Assembly (NCBI GenBank): GCA_003952965.2
Contig: CM025855.1
Span: 16,602,460-16,666,459 of the forward strand
Source of the DNA: Morella rubra
Lineage: Eukaryota; Streptophyta; Magnoliopsida; Fagales; Myricaceae
Direction of reading: 5' to 3'
Length of the DNA: 64,000 nucleotides
Shown here: positions 23,565 to 34,125 of the stretch, in pieces
How the letters are laid out: every line of letters begins with the position of its first letter
How positions within the stretch are numbered: the first letter of the stretch is position 1
Translations under genes and position numbers: made by a program
Notes under the pieces: model-generated
Databases searched by the model: none
What the model was told of the DNA's origin: nothing
What the model saw: only the letters and a program-made list of their open reading frames with translations

Positions 23565-24140
23565 GTATAGTAAATATGTCTCTTGGGTTGAGAAGGACAT
23601 ACAACCCTCGTTGTCCATCGAGACATTCGTCCTACAATTTAAACAAGTCAATGAAATATAAAACAATTAGAAAATACATCTTACCAACTATCATGCGTCT
23701 TATAAATTAAACAAGCCAAATAAATTTAAACAAATCAAATACGCCAAACAAAATAAATAACTAGAAACTATGTATGGTGTGCCTTACAAATTAAAAAAGC
23801 CAACGAAATATTACACAATTCAAATATGCCTTACAAATTAAATAACTAGATATGATGCAGCAACACAAAGGATTCCCTTCCATTTAGGAAAACCAATTTA
23901 TAGCTATGAGAAATTATGTTTAACACATACTACATGCCCTCCCTTTAAGTCGTCTGAAAACAGCTAAATAATCATACAAGATAAGCAAATCCAAAAAACT
24001 TATATTATTTTATCAAGACAAGTACCCAACTAGGAAATAGTTTATATTTCAAAGAAAGAGTTTATATCAAGACAATATGGTATGCCATTTCAAATGAATT
24101 TGTCATTTGTCGCAAACCATTTTAAACTTTAAACTCTCAA

Positions 24141-25776
24141 TCAATGTTGTTTTTCCCATATCATATCGGCCATCGCATCCCGATCAAAAGACATCAAATG
24201 TGCCCCATATTCAGAGAAGCAAAACTGGGTCATATCATGGGTGAACTGCCCTTCTCCATCCATTATCATATCCACTACAAAATAATTGTGGAACATGATG
24301 CCTTTATCTTGGTAAATCCTTACAAAATTGTGCAAAGTACAGTAAGCAATAACAATGCATGGTTGTTTTGTGAGGCTGCAACGAGGTATCTCCCTCAACA
24401 ACGGAAATCGAACTTTCAAGACTCCAAAAGACCTTTCAATTATATTACGCAAGGATGAGTGCAAGTAGTTGAATAACTCCTTCTTTCCTTTTGGAGCCCC
24501 GGAATTCCCTCGATATTAATGCAAATGATAATGCTCTCCTTGGAATGGTGGTAGAAATCCCCTTTGCTATGGGAAATTCTAACATCTACAACATAGAAGT
24601 TTCCTACACAATAATATAATGTCAATCTAAATTTCTTAATTTTGGAGTGACCTCAATCATCGCCCCTAATTAATATGTGCTACTGAAAAATAATTACATG
24701 TTATGAAAAAAAAATTATAAACTAGTTAAACAACATAGTTCACATTTGCACGTGTGTAAAAGCAATACATCATGTTTAATTATGCATTAATATAACCTAA
24801 ACAATTATATATATATGTTGAACCCCAACATCTTTCAACCCCAGTAATAGTGCACGTCTATACATAAATTATTCCAGGAACTCACATTCTTCATATGGCT
24901 TCATATGCCATATGAGAGTCTGGATAATGAATTCAATTATCAGCAAGTACAAAATTTTTGTCAGCGAGAATATATGTTTTTCGTAGGTATCTGGTAGTGG
25001 AAAAGGGAATTTTTTTTAGCCTAGTGACTGCATCATAGAATCCATGAGAGTTATTTGCAGACCCTTCCCAACCTGAGTAAACAAAAGTGAATAGCATATA
25101 AAAATCACACATTGCGAGAGCATTTTGAGCAATGTCTGTCTTCCTATTTCTGCATATAGTATGAAATCTTCGCGGAGCCCATGCACTCACTTGGCTTCCA
25201 TCAATGACTCCAATACAATTCTACAATATCATACCAAATCCGTAATAAACCTTGTTGCACTACTACTAGAAAATGTGCATAACGAATTACATTAGCAAAT
25301 TTGATTACCTTAAACCACGGGTAATACTTGCAATTGTACGCCACGTATGGGTTTGTTCCTTCCCATTGGCGAGGAGTCAATATGGTCATCCCAATATGAC
25401 AAACTCGACGCATCACACGTCTAAAGTGACGACATATTGTCTCCATAGAATATTGGAACTTGTCACCAACAAAACGCATCCCTTGTCGATGTCCGACAAT
25501 TATAAGGAATATCATCACGGATTCCTCCACCCTTAGTCCTTTAGAGTCTACTACTAATTTTTTTTGTCGAAGCACGCCACATAATAACCGAAATGTCTCT
25601 TTTCTCGTGTGAAAAATTTCATAAAACGTACCTTCATGGCCCATCAGCTACTCCTCCACAAACATATCTTCCCGAAGTATAGACGTCTGTTGCGGTGTTT
25701 TAGTAAATACAACTTGCCTCTGGGCAGCTATTAATATATTACAAAATACATTTTCCCATCATTCGTCCTCTTCCAT
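24141..25776 (-). pseudogene. PIF/Harbinger (DDE_Tnp_4) transposase, inactivated
   Basis: On the minus strand this starts near 25776 and passes a stop before MGHEGTFYEIF. It continues through VEESVMIFLIIVGH and SMETICRHFRRV, then a 5'-splice site at about 25310 (AAG|gtaatc) and an acceptor at about 25222 join YYPWFK to NCIGVIDGSQ. The first catalytic Asp (IDG) is intact. The block expected to read GSAxDSR reads GSANNSHG, so the second catalytic Asp is Asn. The region 24930-24460 is frameshifted. The last block (NIIERSFGVLKVRFPLL, IAYCTLHNFVR) keeps the catalytic Glu. The protein family cuts and pastes Harbinger elements; this copy cannot be active. Confidence 0.85.
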
Positions 25777-25779
25777 TGA

Positions 25780-26380
25780 CAATGGGTGCACGATATTCTC
25801 CAAAAGCACAACATTGATCATCTCATTGTGGTCTATTAAACAACTTTGTACAATCAGATTTTCCTTGTATTGAAACAGTTATAAAAGAAATACAACCCAA
25901 ACAAACTCATTAAACACACTATAAAACAAAATCAACATTTTAAGAAAAGGTTGTGTCAATCATCTAGACAAAATATTAATTTACATTATATTTCATTTAA
26001 TTGTTACAATATCCTAAGAGTAATGTTTTATATGTCAACACCTTCAACATTTCATTAACAAAGCATCATTTCAACATTATTATACATAATCAACTCCACC
26101 AGCCTTCAAAAGATTTAATGAATCCAACCTGTAAACTAACGATCAAGTTGGTCACTTTTGTAGATTTTTGCCCGCCACTAAATTTGAATTAAGCTAGTAA
26201 TTGTTTAGCAACTACACTCCATACATTATCTTTTTTACTACGATAATACTAATATTTTCCACCAACTGCAGCATAAAAAAAATTCAGTATATTTTTACGC
26301 TACTAATCACGCGCAGAGTATCATTACTCACCACATGCAACTACAACGAAGACTATATTTAACAAGAGATTGATTTTTTC
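25780..26380. other. Non-coding interior of Harbinger element
   Basis: This is AT-rich DNA upstream of the transposase. I see no ORF, repeat or motif that I can support here. Confidence 0.4.
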
Positions 26381-26469
26381 ACATGCAATATTATTTATTA
26401 AAATTGAGACCAAGGTTCCCTTTGATTAGGTATTTTGAAACTGGCTTACCTTTGCTAATTTCCTTTGAC

Positions 26470-26661
26470 GTTGATGGGCACCAAGGTGGACAGAGTCCCA
26501 GAGATATATTGCAAGTTCTAGAAGGACCAATTACAAGATCAAAAGCAAAGAAAATTAAGGAAGCTATGCAAGGATTGGTGCAATCTACTTGCACCGAGTA
26601 TGCCAATTTACTTTACAAGACTCCACCGTTCAAGATGAGATTATTTTACTTGAACTTGTGA
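26470..26661 (+). pseudogene. Ty3/gypsy polyprotein fragment
   Basis: A short plus-strand frame contains GPITRSKAKKIKEAMQGLVQ, which resembles the basic 'GPITRARAKKLKEAL' segment near the C-terminus of several plant gypsy polyproteins. There is no other pol sequence around it, so it is a small stranded fragment. It is opposite in strand to the Harbinger transposase. Assignment rests on this one motif. Confidence 0.45.
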
Positions 26662-26859
26662 TTATTTTTTTTTTTATGTTTAATCACCCTTTCAAGTTAC
26701 TCATCCATAATTTTCAACTTAGGAACGACAACAACTAAAATTATAGGCATGAATTTCTGCATCAATTTTCTTTTGATACTCAACCATCCTTTGTAGATTC
26801 TCCTCCATCACTTTGAGCTTACAAAAGACTCCAACAATATCTTTCTCACCACGGGTAGA

Positions 26860-27230
26860 AACCTTCCTCTTCTTTCACCATTTTCACTGTATAAACAGGT
26901 AGGTCTAGCCATTGAAAGACATTGCATTGCCCTTGACTCTATGAATCACAAGTTCATCGTGGATTTTTAGTGAAAGAATATTCTAAAACGAATTGCACAA
27001 ATTGCATAGCAAAAAATAAAACAATTTAAAGAAAGTTAAATGCGTACCTTGTTTCCATAACTCTGACATCCATAGAACCGTCAACTAGGATTTCCACTTG
27101 TCTTGCTAGTTCGTAACCTTGATCACATGCCACAGATACACAGTGGAAGAGGAGGAAGTTGATCACCTGAAACACCATCTTCGTTCCCAACAAATGAAGT
27201 CGAAGATGTTGCAAATGCCATCGAAGCCAT
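26860..27230 (-). pseudogene. GRF-type zinc-finger ORF, decayed
   Basis: From an ATG at 27230 the minus strand reads a Ser/Thr-rich start, then a pattern typical of GRF zinc fingers: CICG, LRTSKTSGNPS, RFYGCQSYGNK. A GT donor at 27047 ends the first exon (27048-27230). CNVFQWLD, the usual C-x-x-F-x-W-x-D block, follows in a second exon near 26930 and is out of phase by one base. Two stops fall inside exon 1. GRF domains bind single-stranded nucleic acid in known proteins. It is inside the Harbinger inverted repeats, so it is either cargo captured by the element or an ORF native to this element family. Confidence 0.6.
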
Positions 27231-27239
27231 GGTCGAGAC

Positions 27240-29130
27240 CCACACCAATCTCAAGCAAACTCTCCCACAAGCCATAGGTGTAGGTGACTAGAAATCAAAT
27301 TAAGCCTTCCATTTCGAGCTACCAAGACACAAGCCAGTTCCACAACTGTAGTTGCTCTCAAAATTTGGTGTTCCAATTTAGTAAACAACTTCACTATAAC
27401 TATACAAATAGACAAGCATGCAAAAAATTAGAGTAAAGATGGACGTGAGAGAAGCATAAGCACTAATGCCATAATAATTTTCTAGAAACAAACAATAAAC
27501 AGGGAAGCTAGAACCTAAACAAATAAACCAAAAATTCAATTTCCTAACAGTTTGCTCATGGTCACAACTAAAAACCAAGTTAAAAGCCTTTATTACGTAT
27601 ATATGAGTATTTTTTTGGGTAATTGGTATATATGAGTATTATGAAACTTATTATTAAAGCTTTTACTGACCCATACGGACCAGGTTGTGACCCTTTAATC
27701 TCCTACTGCACAAATTCTCCAAGCAACAAAAAATCTCATTGTATACACTGAATAAAGTTTGGAGAGACACTAATGTATAAAGCCAACATTACTATTTGAC
27801 TGCCTTAGGATGCTTCAACCATGGTTTTCAACTATATCAATGTAAATCATTTGCATCCCATCACAAAGCTATCACAAAAGACACGCGAATGTTGATAATC
27901 AACCAACGCGACTAGATGAGCAAAGCACTCGAATCTCAACAAAATGTGGAAGCCAAATGTGATCTTTCTAAGTGATTAGGAAGATGTAGGGTTACAGAGT
28001 TCATGGACCACATTCAAAGAAAATTTATAAGTAGAACTCACTTCAGGATATGCTAAGCTTTAAAAATAATGGTTTAGGATGTTATTAGTAAATAACTCTT
28101 TGAATTGAACTTATCAAAGAAGCTTCGAATAGAGTTAACAGTAATGGACCTGTATACTTTATCTATAAGTTCACAGTTGAACCTAAAGATTCAATAGGTA
28201 AAATTAAGAGATTACATCTACAAATTGAGTTTAGGAGAGACCTATATTACCTTAACAACGCATGCATCAAGAATCAAGGGTATTGTGTCAATTTTAAAAG
28301 TGCGCCGACATCCAAGTTTATCAACCAACGAACCCAGTTTATGCTTCCAACAAATGTATTAGCGATAAATATGCCACAAGCCACTCGACGATTGAGTTTC
28401 CCTCAAAACCAAGTTCTTGTGCAATAGAAACAATAGGACCATTCATTACTCTGCAAATCACACGTTACCTATGCATATCCATTCTAAAAGCAACGAACCA
28501 AGTAATTAAGATTATGATTCACCGGTTAATTTACCACTCAAATGGGGGGAAACATTCGGTCTAAGTTTAGCCTTCAGCTAAAAAGAAATAAGAAAAAAAA
28601 ACTACACAGAAAGAAAAGGAAAATTGACCCTATGTGATACACTACAAATCCGCCTGTGAACTTCGCTTCCTTCTCGAAAGCAAAATCAAAAGGATATATA
28701 TGGCTGTGTTTATACAAATTGATTGACCCCTAACCCAAGTTTCAAAGTACAGACATTACGGTGATTTGCAGAACCAACACATATAAAACTTCATTGTGGC
28801 AGAACCAACACATATAAAATAGTTGGTGTTCCTTGGAATCAATGGAGAACTAGTAGCAATCCCACAACTAAGCAAATGCACCGTTTAGAAGGAGGAAATT
28901 GGGTGGAAACACGAGATGACTCGGTCATGTTTCAGTCGCACAGGGGAGAGAGAGAAGAGAATGGGAGAAAGAGACGGGGAGGAAGGGAAAAAGTGTTGTT
29001 AGTTTTTTCTTCCATTATTGGATTTAAAGACTAAAAATAATACTCGGCCCATCCAAACATGGATTCAGGATTTTGGACCCAAAACCAGTATTTGAGACTT
29101 GAAACCAGGACTCAGACTCATTCCCAAACA
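27240..29130. other. Right non-coding part of Harbinger element
   Basis: No gene is firmly supported. A short minus-strand open segment at about 28300-28440 (NGPIVSIAQELGFEGNS) and a following one (GSLVDKLGCRRTFKID) look exon-like, but they are in different frames and match no family I can name. A 33-bp direct repeat built on gcagaaccaacacatataaa lies at about 28768-28821. Confidence 0.35.
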
Positions 29131-29588
29131 TAGCCTAAGAGTCAGATATACCACAAAAAATAAACTAAAACAACATAAAATTTGACTATGTTCTTTTCAA
29201 ATCTATCCTTTTGTGCTTCAAATTTTATATACATAGTATCATAGTTCTCTTGAATATTCAAAATTTTGAGTGACAAAAATTTTGGCTTAATGAAAAAAAC
29301 TAGAAGCATTGTAGAAGACTGGGGAGGACTCAAAGGAGAGTAAAATTATCTTTTCATGTAAGGAGAAGGTCACGTGTCTGTTACATGTGATAGAAATTAA
29401 CTGTTCAACATAACAACTTCAGTTAATTGAGGGATGAAATCACATTGAGAAGTATAGTTTATGGGTGTAAGTTGCAACGAGTTAAAGTTTATGGAGTATT
29501 TGAGAATTGAGTGATAGTTTAAGGGAGAAAATTGTAATTAATCCAAAAAAATGGAGATATAATAGAAAAAATGAAGTCAGATAATTAC

Positions 29589-30910
29589 CATTCTAGCTTG
29601 TTGCCCAAATCTACCAACTTTGTGTTACAAGGGAAATGCTTTTCCTTCAACGTCAGCAGTACCCTTTGGCAAAAGGGACCTATGAAGATGAGTTAGAAAT
29701 AAGTTCCCATGCACGTTTGTTGTAATTACTAGACTAATGTTCTTGCACCCTAGTGATTGGAGAGGATTATGTTAGATAGTTATGTTAGCTTGTTTTAGTT
29801 GTAGGCAGCCCTCAATGAGAGCATTTGTATTTTGACCTACAACATAATGGAAATATATCTAAGCTCACTTTCCAATTCGGTGTCCCATTCAAATGACATC
29901 TTGATTTATCAATTTTTCTACTCCTAGGAGTGGTCATTATTGGAAAGTAAAGAAAGAGGGTATCTAAATCTGCCACAAACACATACTCAGCAAGATATGC
30001 GTTTGACAACTATATATTTGCATCTCAAATATGGAGGAGAAGATCGATAGACCCAAAGATAGCCAGGACATGAGATTGGGATATTGCCAATGGCTTCGTT
30101 AAAAAACATACCAAAAAATTCAAGTCAAAGCCTAGCCCAACCATTATTCCTCTTCTCCTTCTCACACTTCGTCAGGTAAGCCACCAGCATATCATCCAAA
30201 TACAGAAATTCACAACGGTAGGCTGTAGTACAAAGGATATGCAATATACCATGAAAAATGCAGCCTAAGTTTGGTTAGGGCTAGCCATTTAGGATACCGA
30301 TGTTCTACGAGAATTACATTTGAACAAAGGGATTTCAATTTCATTATTAGCGACTTGGATACAGAATGGAGTATCAATTTTTCTTACTTATGTTGGCAAC
30401 TGTTTTTCAAATCCTTGATTTCAAATACTCAAAACCAAATGCAACCTTAGAAAAATCTAAATATTAATGTTAATCAAAACCAAATAGCTAATTCCTATTA
30501 CTTATATAATGATTATCAATACAATGAAACATCTTATTCACTTCCTCAGTGACGAAAGAAAGGTTTTTGAGATGCCCAATCAGATTCTTTCTTCTTCTTC
30601 TTTTTTTTTTTGTTTTTTTTTTCTTTCAGGCATTTGCTTTGTAACCAAACGGAATAAAACAGAGGAGAGAGAGAGAGAGAGAGAGAGATTTCTTACAGTC
30701 GCTGAGCTTGTTGGGAGTAGTGGTGGAAGTTTTGACGCATATTTCAATAGGGTTGGAAGACATTGAGACTGTAAGGGCTCTCTTGGTCCCGTAGCTTCTC
30801 AATTGGCTGAAGCAGTTAGACAAAATGGCAGCACTCAGGGGAGCCGAAGATTGAAAAAATTGAGGTGTCTGACTGACGATGAGAGCACAAATGCGGTGGG
30901 TTGAATTCAT
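29589..30910 (-). pseudogene. Dehydroascorbate reductase (DHAR3-like), 5' two exons only
   Basis: Dehydroascorbate reductase regenerates ascorbate from dehydroascorbate using glutathione. DHAR3 is the plastid form. Exon 1 (30910-30697) encodes an N-terminal Ser/Thr-rich extension consistent with a transit peptide, then SNPIEICVKTSTTTPNKLSD. Exon 2 (29679-29589) continues in phase with CPFCQRVLLTLKEK and KLVDLGNKLEW, and contains the catalytic Cys of the CPFC motif. Both exons have good GT/AG sites. The remaining exons, expected to start FLKISPEGK and to encode the rest of the thioredoxin fold and the all-helical GST domain, are not found between here and BBR. An in-frame ATG also exists at 30943. 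The Harbinger element ends about 450 bp beyond exon 2. A truncated gene is the best reading. Confidence 0.82.
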
Positions 30911-30969
30911 CGAGAAAGAGAACCATTGTAGCATAATTCCCAAATTATTGGCCAGATTGAAACCCTAAC

Positions 30970-31790
30970 AAAACACTAAGTATTATTCGATAGTTATTCG
31001 TTGGAGGTTGACTACCCTCAAAGCTAGTCAATTGCAATTTCAATTCAAGCACAATTTCTTCATTACAAAAGAATTGAGTTGTAATACAAGTCCAAAGTGA
31101 AAATCGTCACATTCTGATGTTCTTTAGTAAAAATAATATAATATTTCCGTAGAACTAAAAAAGGAAGAAGAATGTCTCAAAAACAAAGATAAAGAGTTGA
31201 GTTTCTATTATTCTTTTCTATTTGGATAATTGTATCAGAGAAGGAAATAATTGGACTAACACCAAGAGTGAGTAATTCTAACTTTTAACTTTATTAATGA
31301 TTTTGTTGAGAATAGAGTGCTCATGACCATCATTTAGTTTTTTTTCCTCATTATAGGACTTCAAGGTGCATTTTGCCCATATAGAAGTCATAGTAGCTTT
31401 GAGAGTAATGACGGCACAAATATGTTGTATTTTTTTTTTTACCTCCAAAAGATTCAAGACTCTCATTGTAGATTGTTGTGTATTTATAAATCATAGTAAT
31501 TTTTATGGAGCTATAAGCTAGGGTTTCGATTAACAAATGTCTCGTGTCAAAACTTTATGTACGATAGAATCTATCTTTTGTGGGAAGTTTTATTGCATTG
31601 CTACAAGCTGGCAACAAATACGTATATAATTCAAATATCTATGAGTCTCAGAAAGTAGTATTTTGCTTTGTGTGCAATACAAATTGAAGGTATTAGATTA
31701 CTCGTACATCTTGGATGCTCATAATGCACTTGCTCTTATTTTTGGTAAAATAACGTATTTCGAATCACAAGTTTGAAGTTAAATACATAG
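30970..31790. other. Spacer upstream of DHAR fragment
   Basis: This is AT-rich sequence with no ORF or repeat that I can support. A GA-microsatellite (30664-30688) lies just inside the DHAR first intron, next to this region. Confidence 0.4.
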
Positions 31791-32931
31791 TGTTAGTCCC
31801 AAGGTTACATAATAACCTCTTCATAATTGATTTTGATGATAATTACAAACCACTATATTTCATTCAAGAAATTTCAATACTTGTAAAAGTTTGTTTGCAT
31901 CAAAAGATTTATGAACAATGTGAATCTTGATGATTAAAGTTGAATATGTTGTTATTTTATTCACTTATCAAGATTAATTTGAGTTTATGTTCATATTGAA
32001 GGTTTATTGAAAAGTTCAAATCATTCCACGAGTCAAAGAATGGACTTCTCAAAATTCTGCGAAGAACGAGTTCACTATATTAGGCAAATAGGTCGACTAT
32101 ATGAAGCACTAGGGCGAATAATTTCAAATATATTCAAATGAGTCGACTCTATGAAAACATTGAGTCGACTACATGCTCGAGAAGTCAAAACTCAAGAAGT
32201 CAAAGTCAAATGAAGACAATGAGTCTACTATATTATTGTAGATCATGTTAAAAGCACTTGGGTTGTGAGTGTTGTATCCATAAAAGCACTTGGGTTTGTA
32301 AGTGTTGCATCCAAAAAAGTACTTGGTGGGTTGTGGGTGTAGATCATGTAAAAATACTTGAGTTTAAATGTTGAATCTGGAAAAGCATTTATATAGTTCT
32401 CTAACATGCGCTCGTAACCTAGAGTGTATGTTATATTGAAGATAATGGAGAAAGCCTATATAAGAGAGTACCTTGGGGGTAGACGTAGGCATTGTTTGAG
32501 TTGAACCACCTAAAAATTTCAATGTCGTATCTCTCAACTCTCTCTTATCTTACTTGCCTTATATGCTTGACTGGATGTTTGAGTTGATACCAAGTACTCG
32601 TGTTTTTTGTGCATATCTGAAAAAGATTGATGCTTTCAATTTGATTTTTTTGGTTTAAAAATATTATCCATTGCGCTTATCTTGCATATCTAAAAAAGCA
32701 TGCATTATGCCTTTGCTTTGATCATTGTGTTTTAAAGATATTGTACCTTGTGCTTATCTGGAATATCTGAAAAATATATTGTGTTTGTGATTTGAAGTTG
32801 TTTAAAGATATTAAGCCTTTGCGCTTATCTTTTGAAAAATTTAATGTAGTTTTGGGGTTACTATCTTTGTTGAAAGCGAAATTTTTTATAAAACTCAATT
32901 CATCTCCTTGGGTTATCTATCTGGACTTACA
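31791..32931 (+). repeat. Diverged SIRE-like solo LTR (copy E)
   Basis: This starts TGTTAGTCCCAAGGTTAC and ends TCTGGACTTACA. The flanking pentamers are catag and gatag, a likely target duplication with one mismatch. It contains the shared 3' blocks (gggtagacgtaggc, gaaccacctaaaaattt, aaactcaattcatctccttgggtt). GTCGAC occurs at 32092, 32142 and 32164 within gagtcgact-type motifs. The tract from 32600 to 32830 has four diverged copies of a segment with 'gcttatcttg...atatctgaaaaa'. There is no internal retrotransposon sequence on either side, so it is a solo LTR. Confidence 0.75.
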
Positions 32932-33239
32932 GATAGATTGTCAATTGGGCGACCTCTAACTCAGGCAACAAATATACCATAAATGATTTAATATGTACAA
33001 ATGCATAGCCTTCATTTTTCGACACGAAGGACACTTGATGACCGAATGACTAGTCTTGGTGGGAAGTGAGCATGTTGTGCGGAGATTCAAAGCAACGTGA
33101 TTTATGTTATCTTTATCACTTAGCTATTTGTTTGAATTTATTTGGCAATTTTGTTTCATCTTATCTGCTATGACAAGATCATTTTAGTTTCATCTTATCT
33201 GATAATTTAGTTTTATCTTATATCGTATTAATTCAAAGC

Positions 33240-33865
33240 AAGATAGTGCTCGAAAACCAGAACCTGAGAGAGTACTTGAGGCCTTAGAAGACTAAAGAGG
33301 TGCCTGAAAACCAGAACCCAAGAGAGTACTTGGGCACCTAAAAATTAAAGACCAAGGGAATGTTCGAGAAAGAGAACACGAGAGAGTACTTGACATCTAA
33401 GAAAGACAAAGGGACTGCTCCAGAACTAGATCCCGAGACAGTACTTGGCCCCTTAACAGAGATTTGGGATGTGCTTGCGAACCAGAATCCGAGACAATAT
33501 ATACTTGACCCCTAAAAATGACAAAGCACTATTCGAGAACCAAACCTCCAGAAGGTACTTGGCACCTTAAAAGAGATCAGGGAAGTGCTTGAGAACCAGA
33601 ACCCAAGAGAGTACTTGAAACCAGTGGTGGATCCAGGATCAAAATTTATGGGGATCGAACTTTATGGGAGAAGAAGGAGAAGGACAAGGAGAAGAAGAAG
33701 AAGTGGGTTGGCCTAAACCTGTGGGGCTCGGAAAAAAAAAAAAAATTTACATAGAAATTTTTATTTTGGGCGGTGCAATCGGTGGCGGCCGCCCCTGCAT
33801 CCGCCACTGCTTGAAACCTAAAAAAGACTAGGAACTACTCGAAAAGCATAAAGAATCACCTTGTT
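33240..33865. repeat. Minisatellite, about eight 56-bp units
   Basis: Each unit contains gcttgagaaccagaaccc, then gagagtacttgg and a ccttaaaaga-type spacer. Unit starts are near 33246, 33301, 33360, 33415, 33470, 33528, 33584 and 33810. Units diverge by roughly 10-25 percent by eye. The seventh unit is interrupted by the MITE at 33622-33809. It lies just 3' of the unknown gene that follows on the minus strand. Confidence 0.85.
33622..33809. mobile_element. 188-bp MITE, hAT type, inside the minisatellite
   Basis: The ends are inverted repeats: CAGTGGTGGATCCAGG on the left and tgcatccgccactg on the right. The 8-bp sequence cttgaaac flanks both sides exactly (33614-33621 and 33810-33817). An 8-bp target duplication plus CAGTGGCGGA-type ends indicates a non-autonomous hAT element. 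The right half contains a GC-rich palindromic piece (ggtggcggccgcc). Clean target duplication shows that it inserted after the array formed. Confidence 0.88.
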
Positions 33866-34125
33866 GGTCAAAAACAAAATAAGAAGGAAAGAGACATGTA
33901 CAATACCTAAAGTGGGAATGGACGTACATCTTATTCTTCTTGTTCTACACGAACCATGTACCTTTTAAGTCTGTACACCAGTGATAGAGAGACCAGGGAA
34001 GACATGTTCCTACACTACAGGGTAGACATGTTCCTACACTATAGGCGAAAGACCATACAATATAACCCCAAGTAGGCATTATTTATTTGGACGTGATCCG
34101 GATACACAAATGTATAAGCTCAAAT

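Larger units (their letters stand above)
22916..29135 (-). mobile_element. PIF/Harbinger DNA transposon, about 6.2 kb, defective
   Basis: Terminal inverted repeats are visible. The left end reads ctatatttgggaacgagtct at 22916, and the right end in reverse complement reads ggctatgtttgggaatgagt from 29135. The bases taa flank both sides (22913-22915 and 29136-29138), matching the 3-bp target preference of this superfamily. Inside are a DDE transposase (24141-25776), a decayed GRF zinc-finger ORF (26860-27230) and a short gypsy-like fragment (26470-26660). The left terminal repeat has lost two bases compared with the right. The element lies between exon 2 of the DHAR fragment and the BBR promoter. 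Confidence 0.75.

Noticed and set aside
28290-28440. Chaperonin-like or other exon in the right part of Harbinger
   Set aside because: The resemblance is short, frames disagree and splice sites do not support a product.
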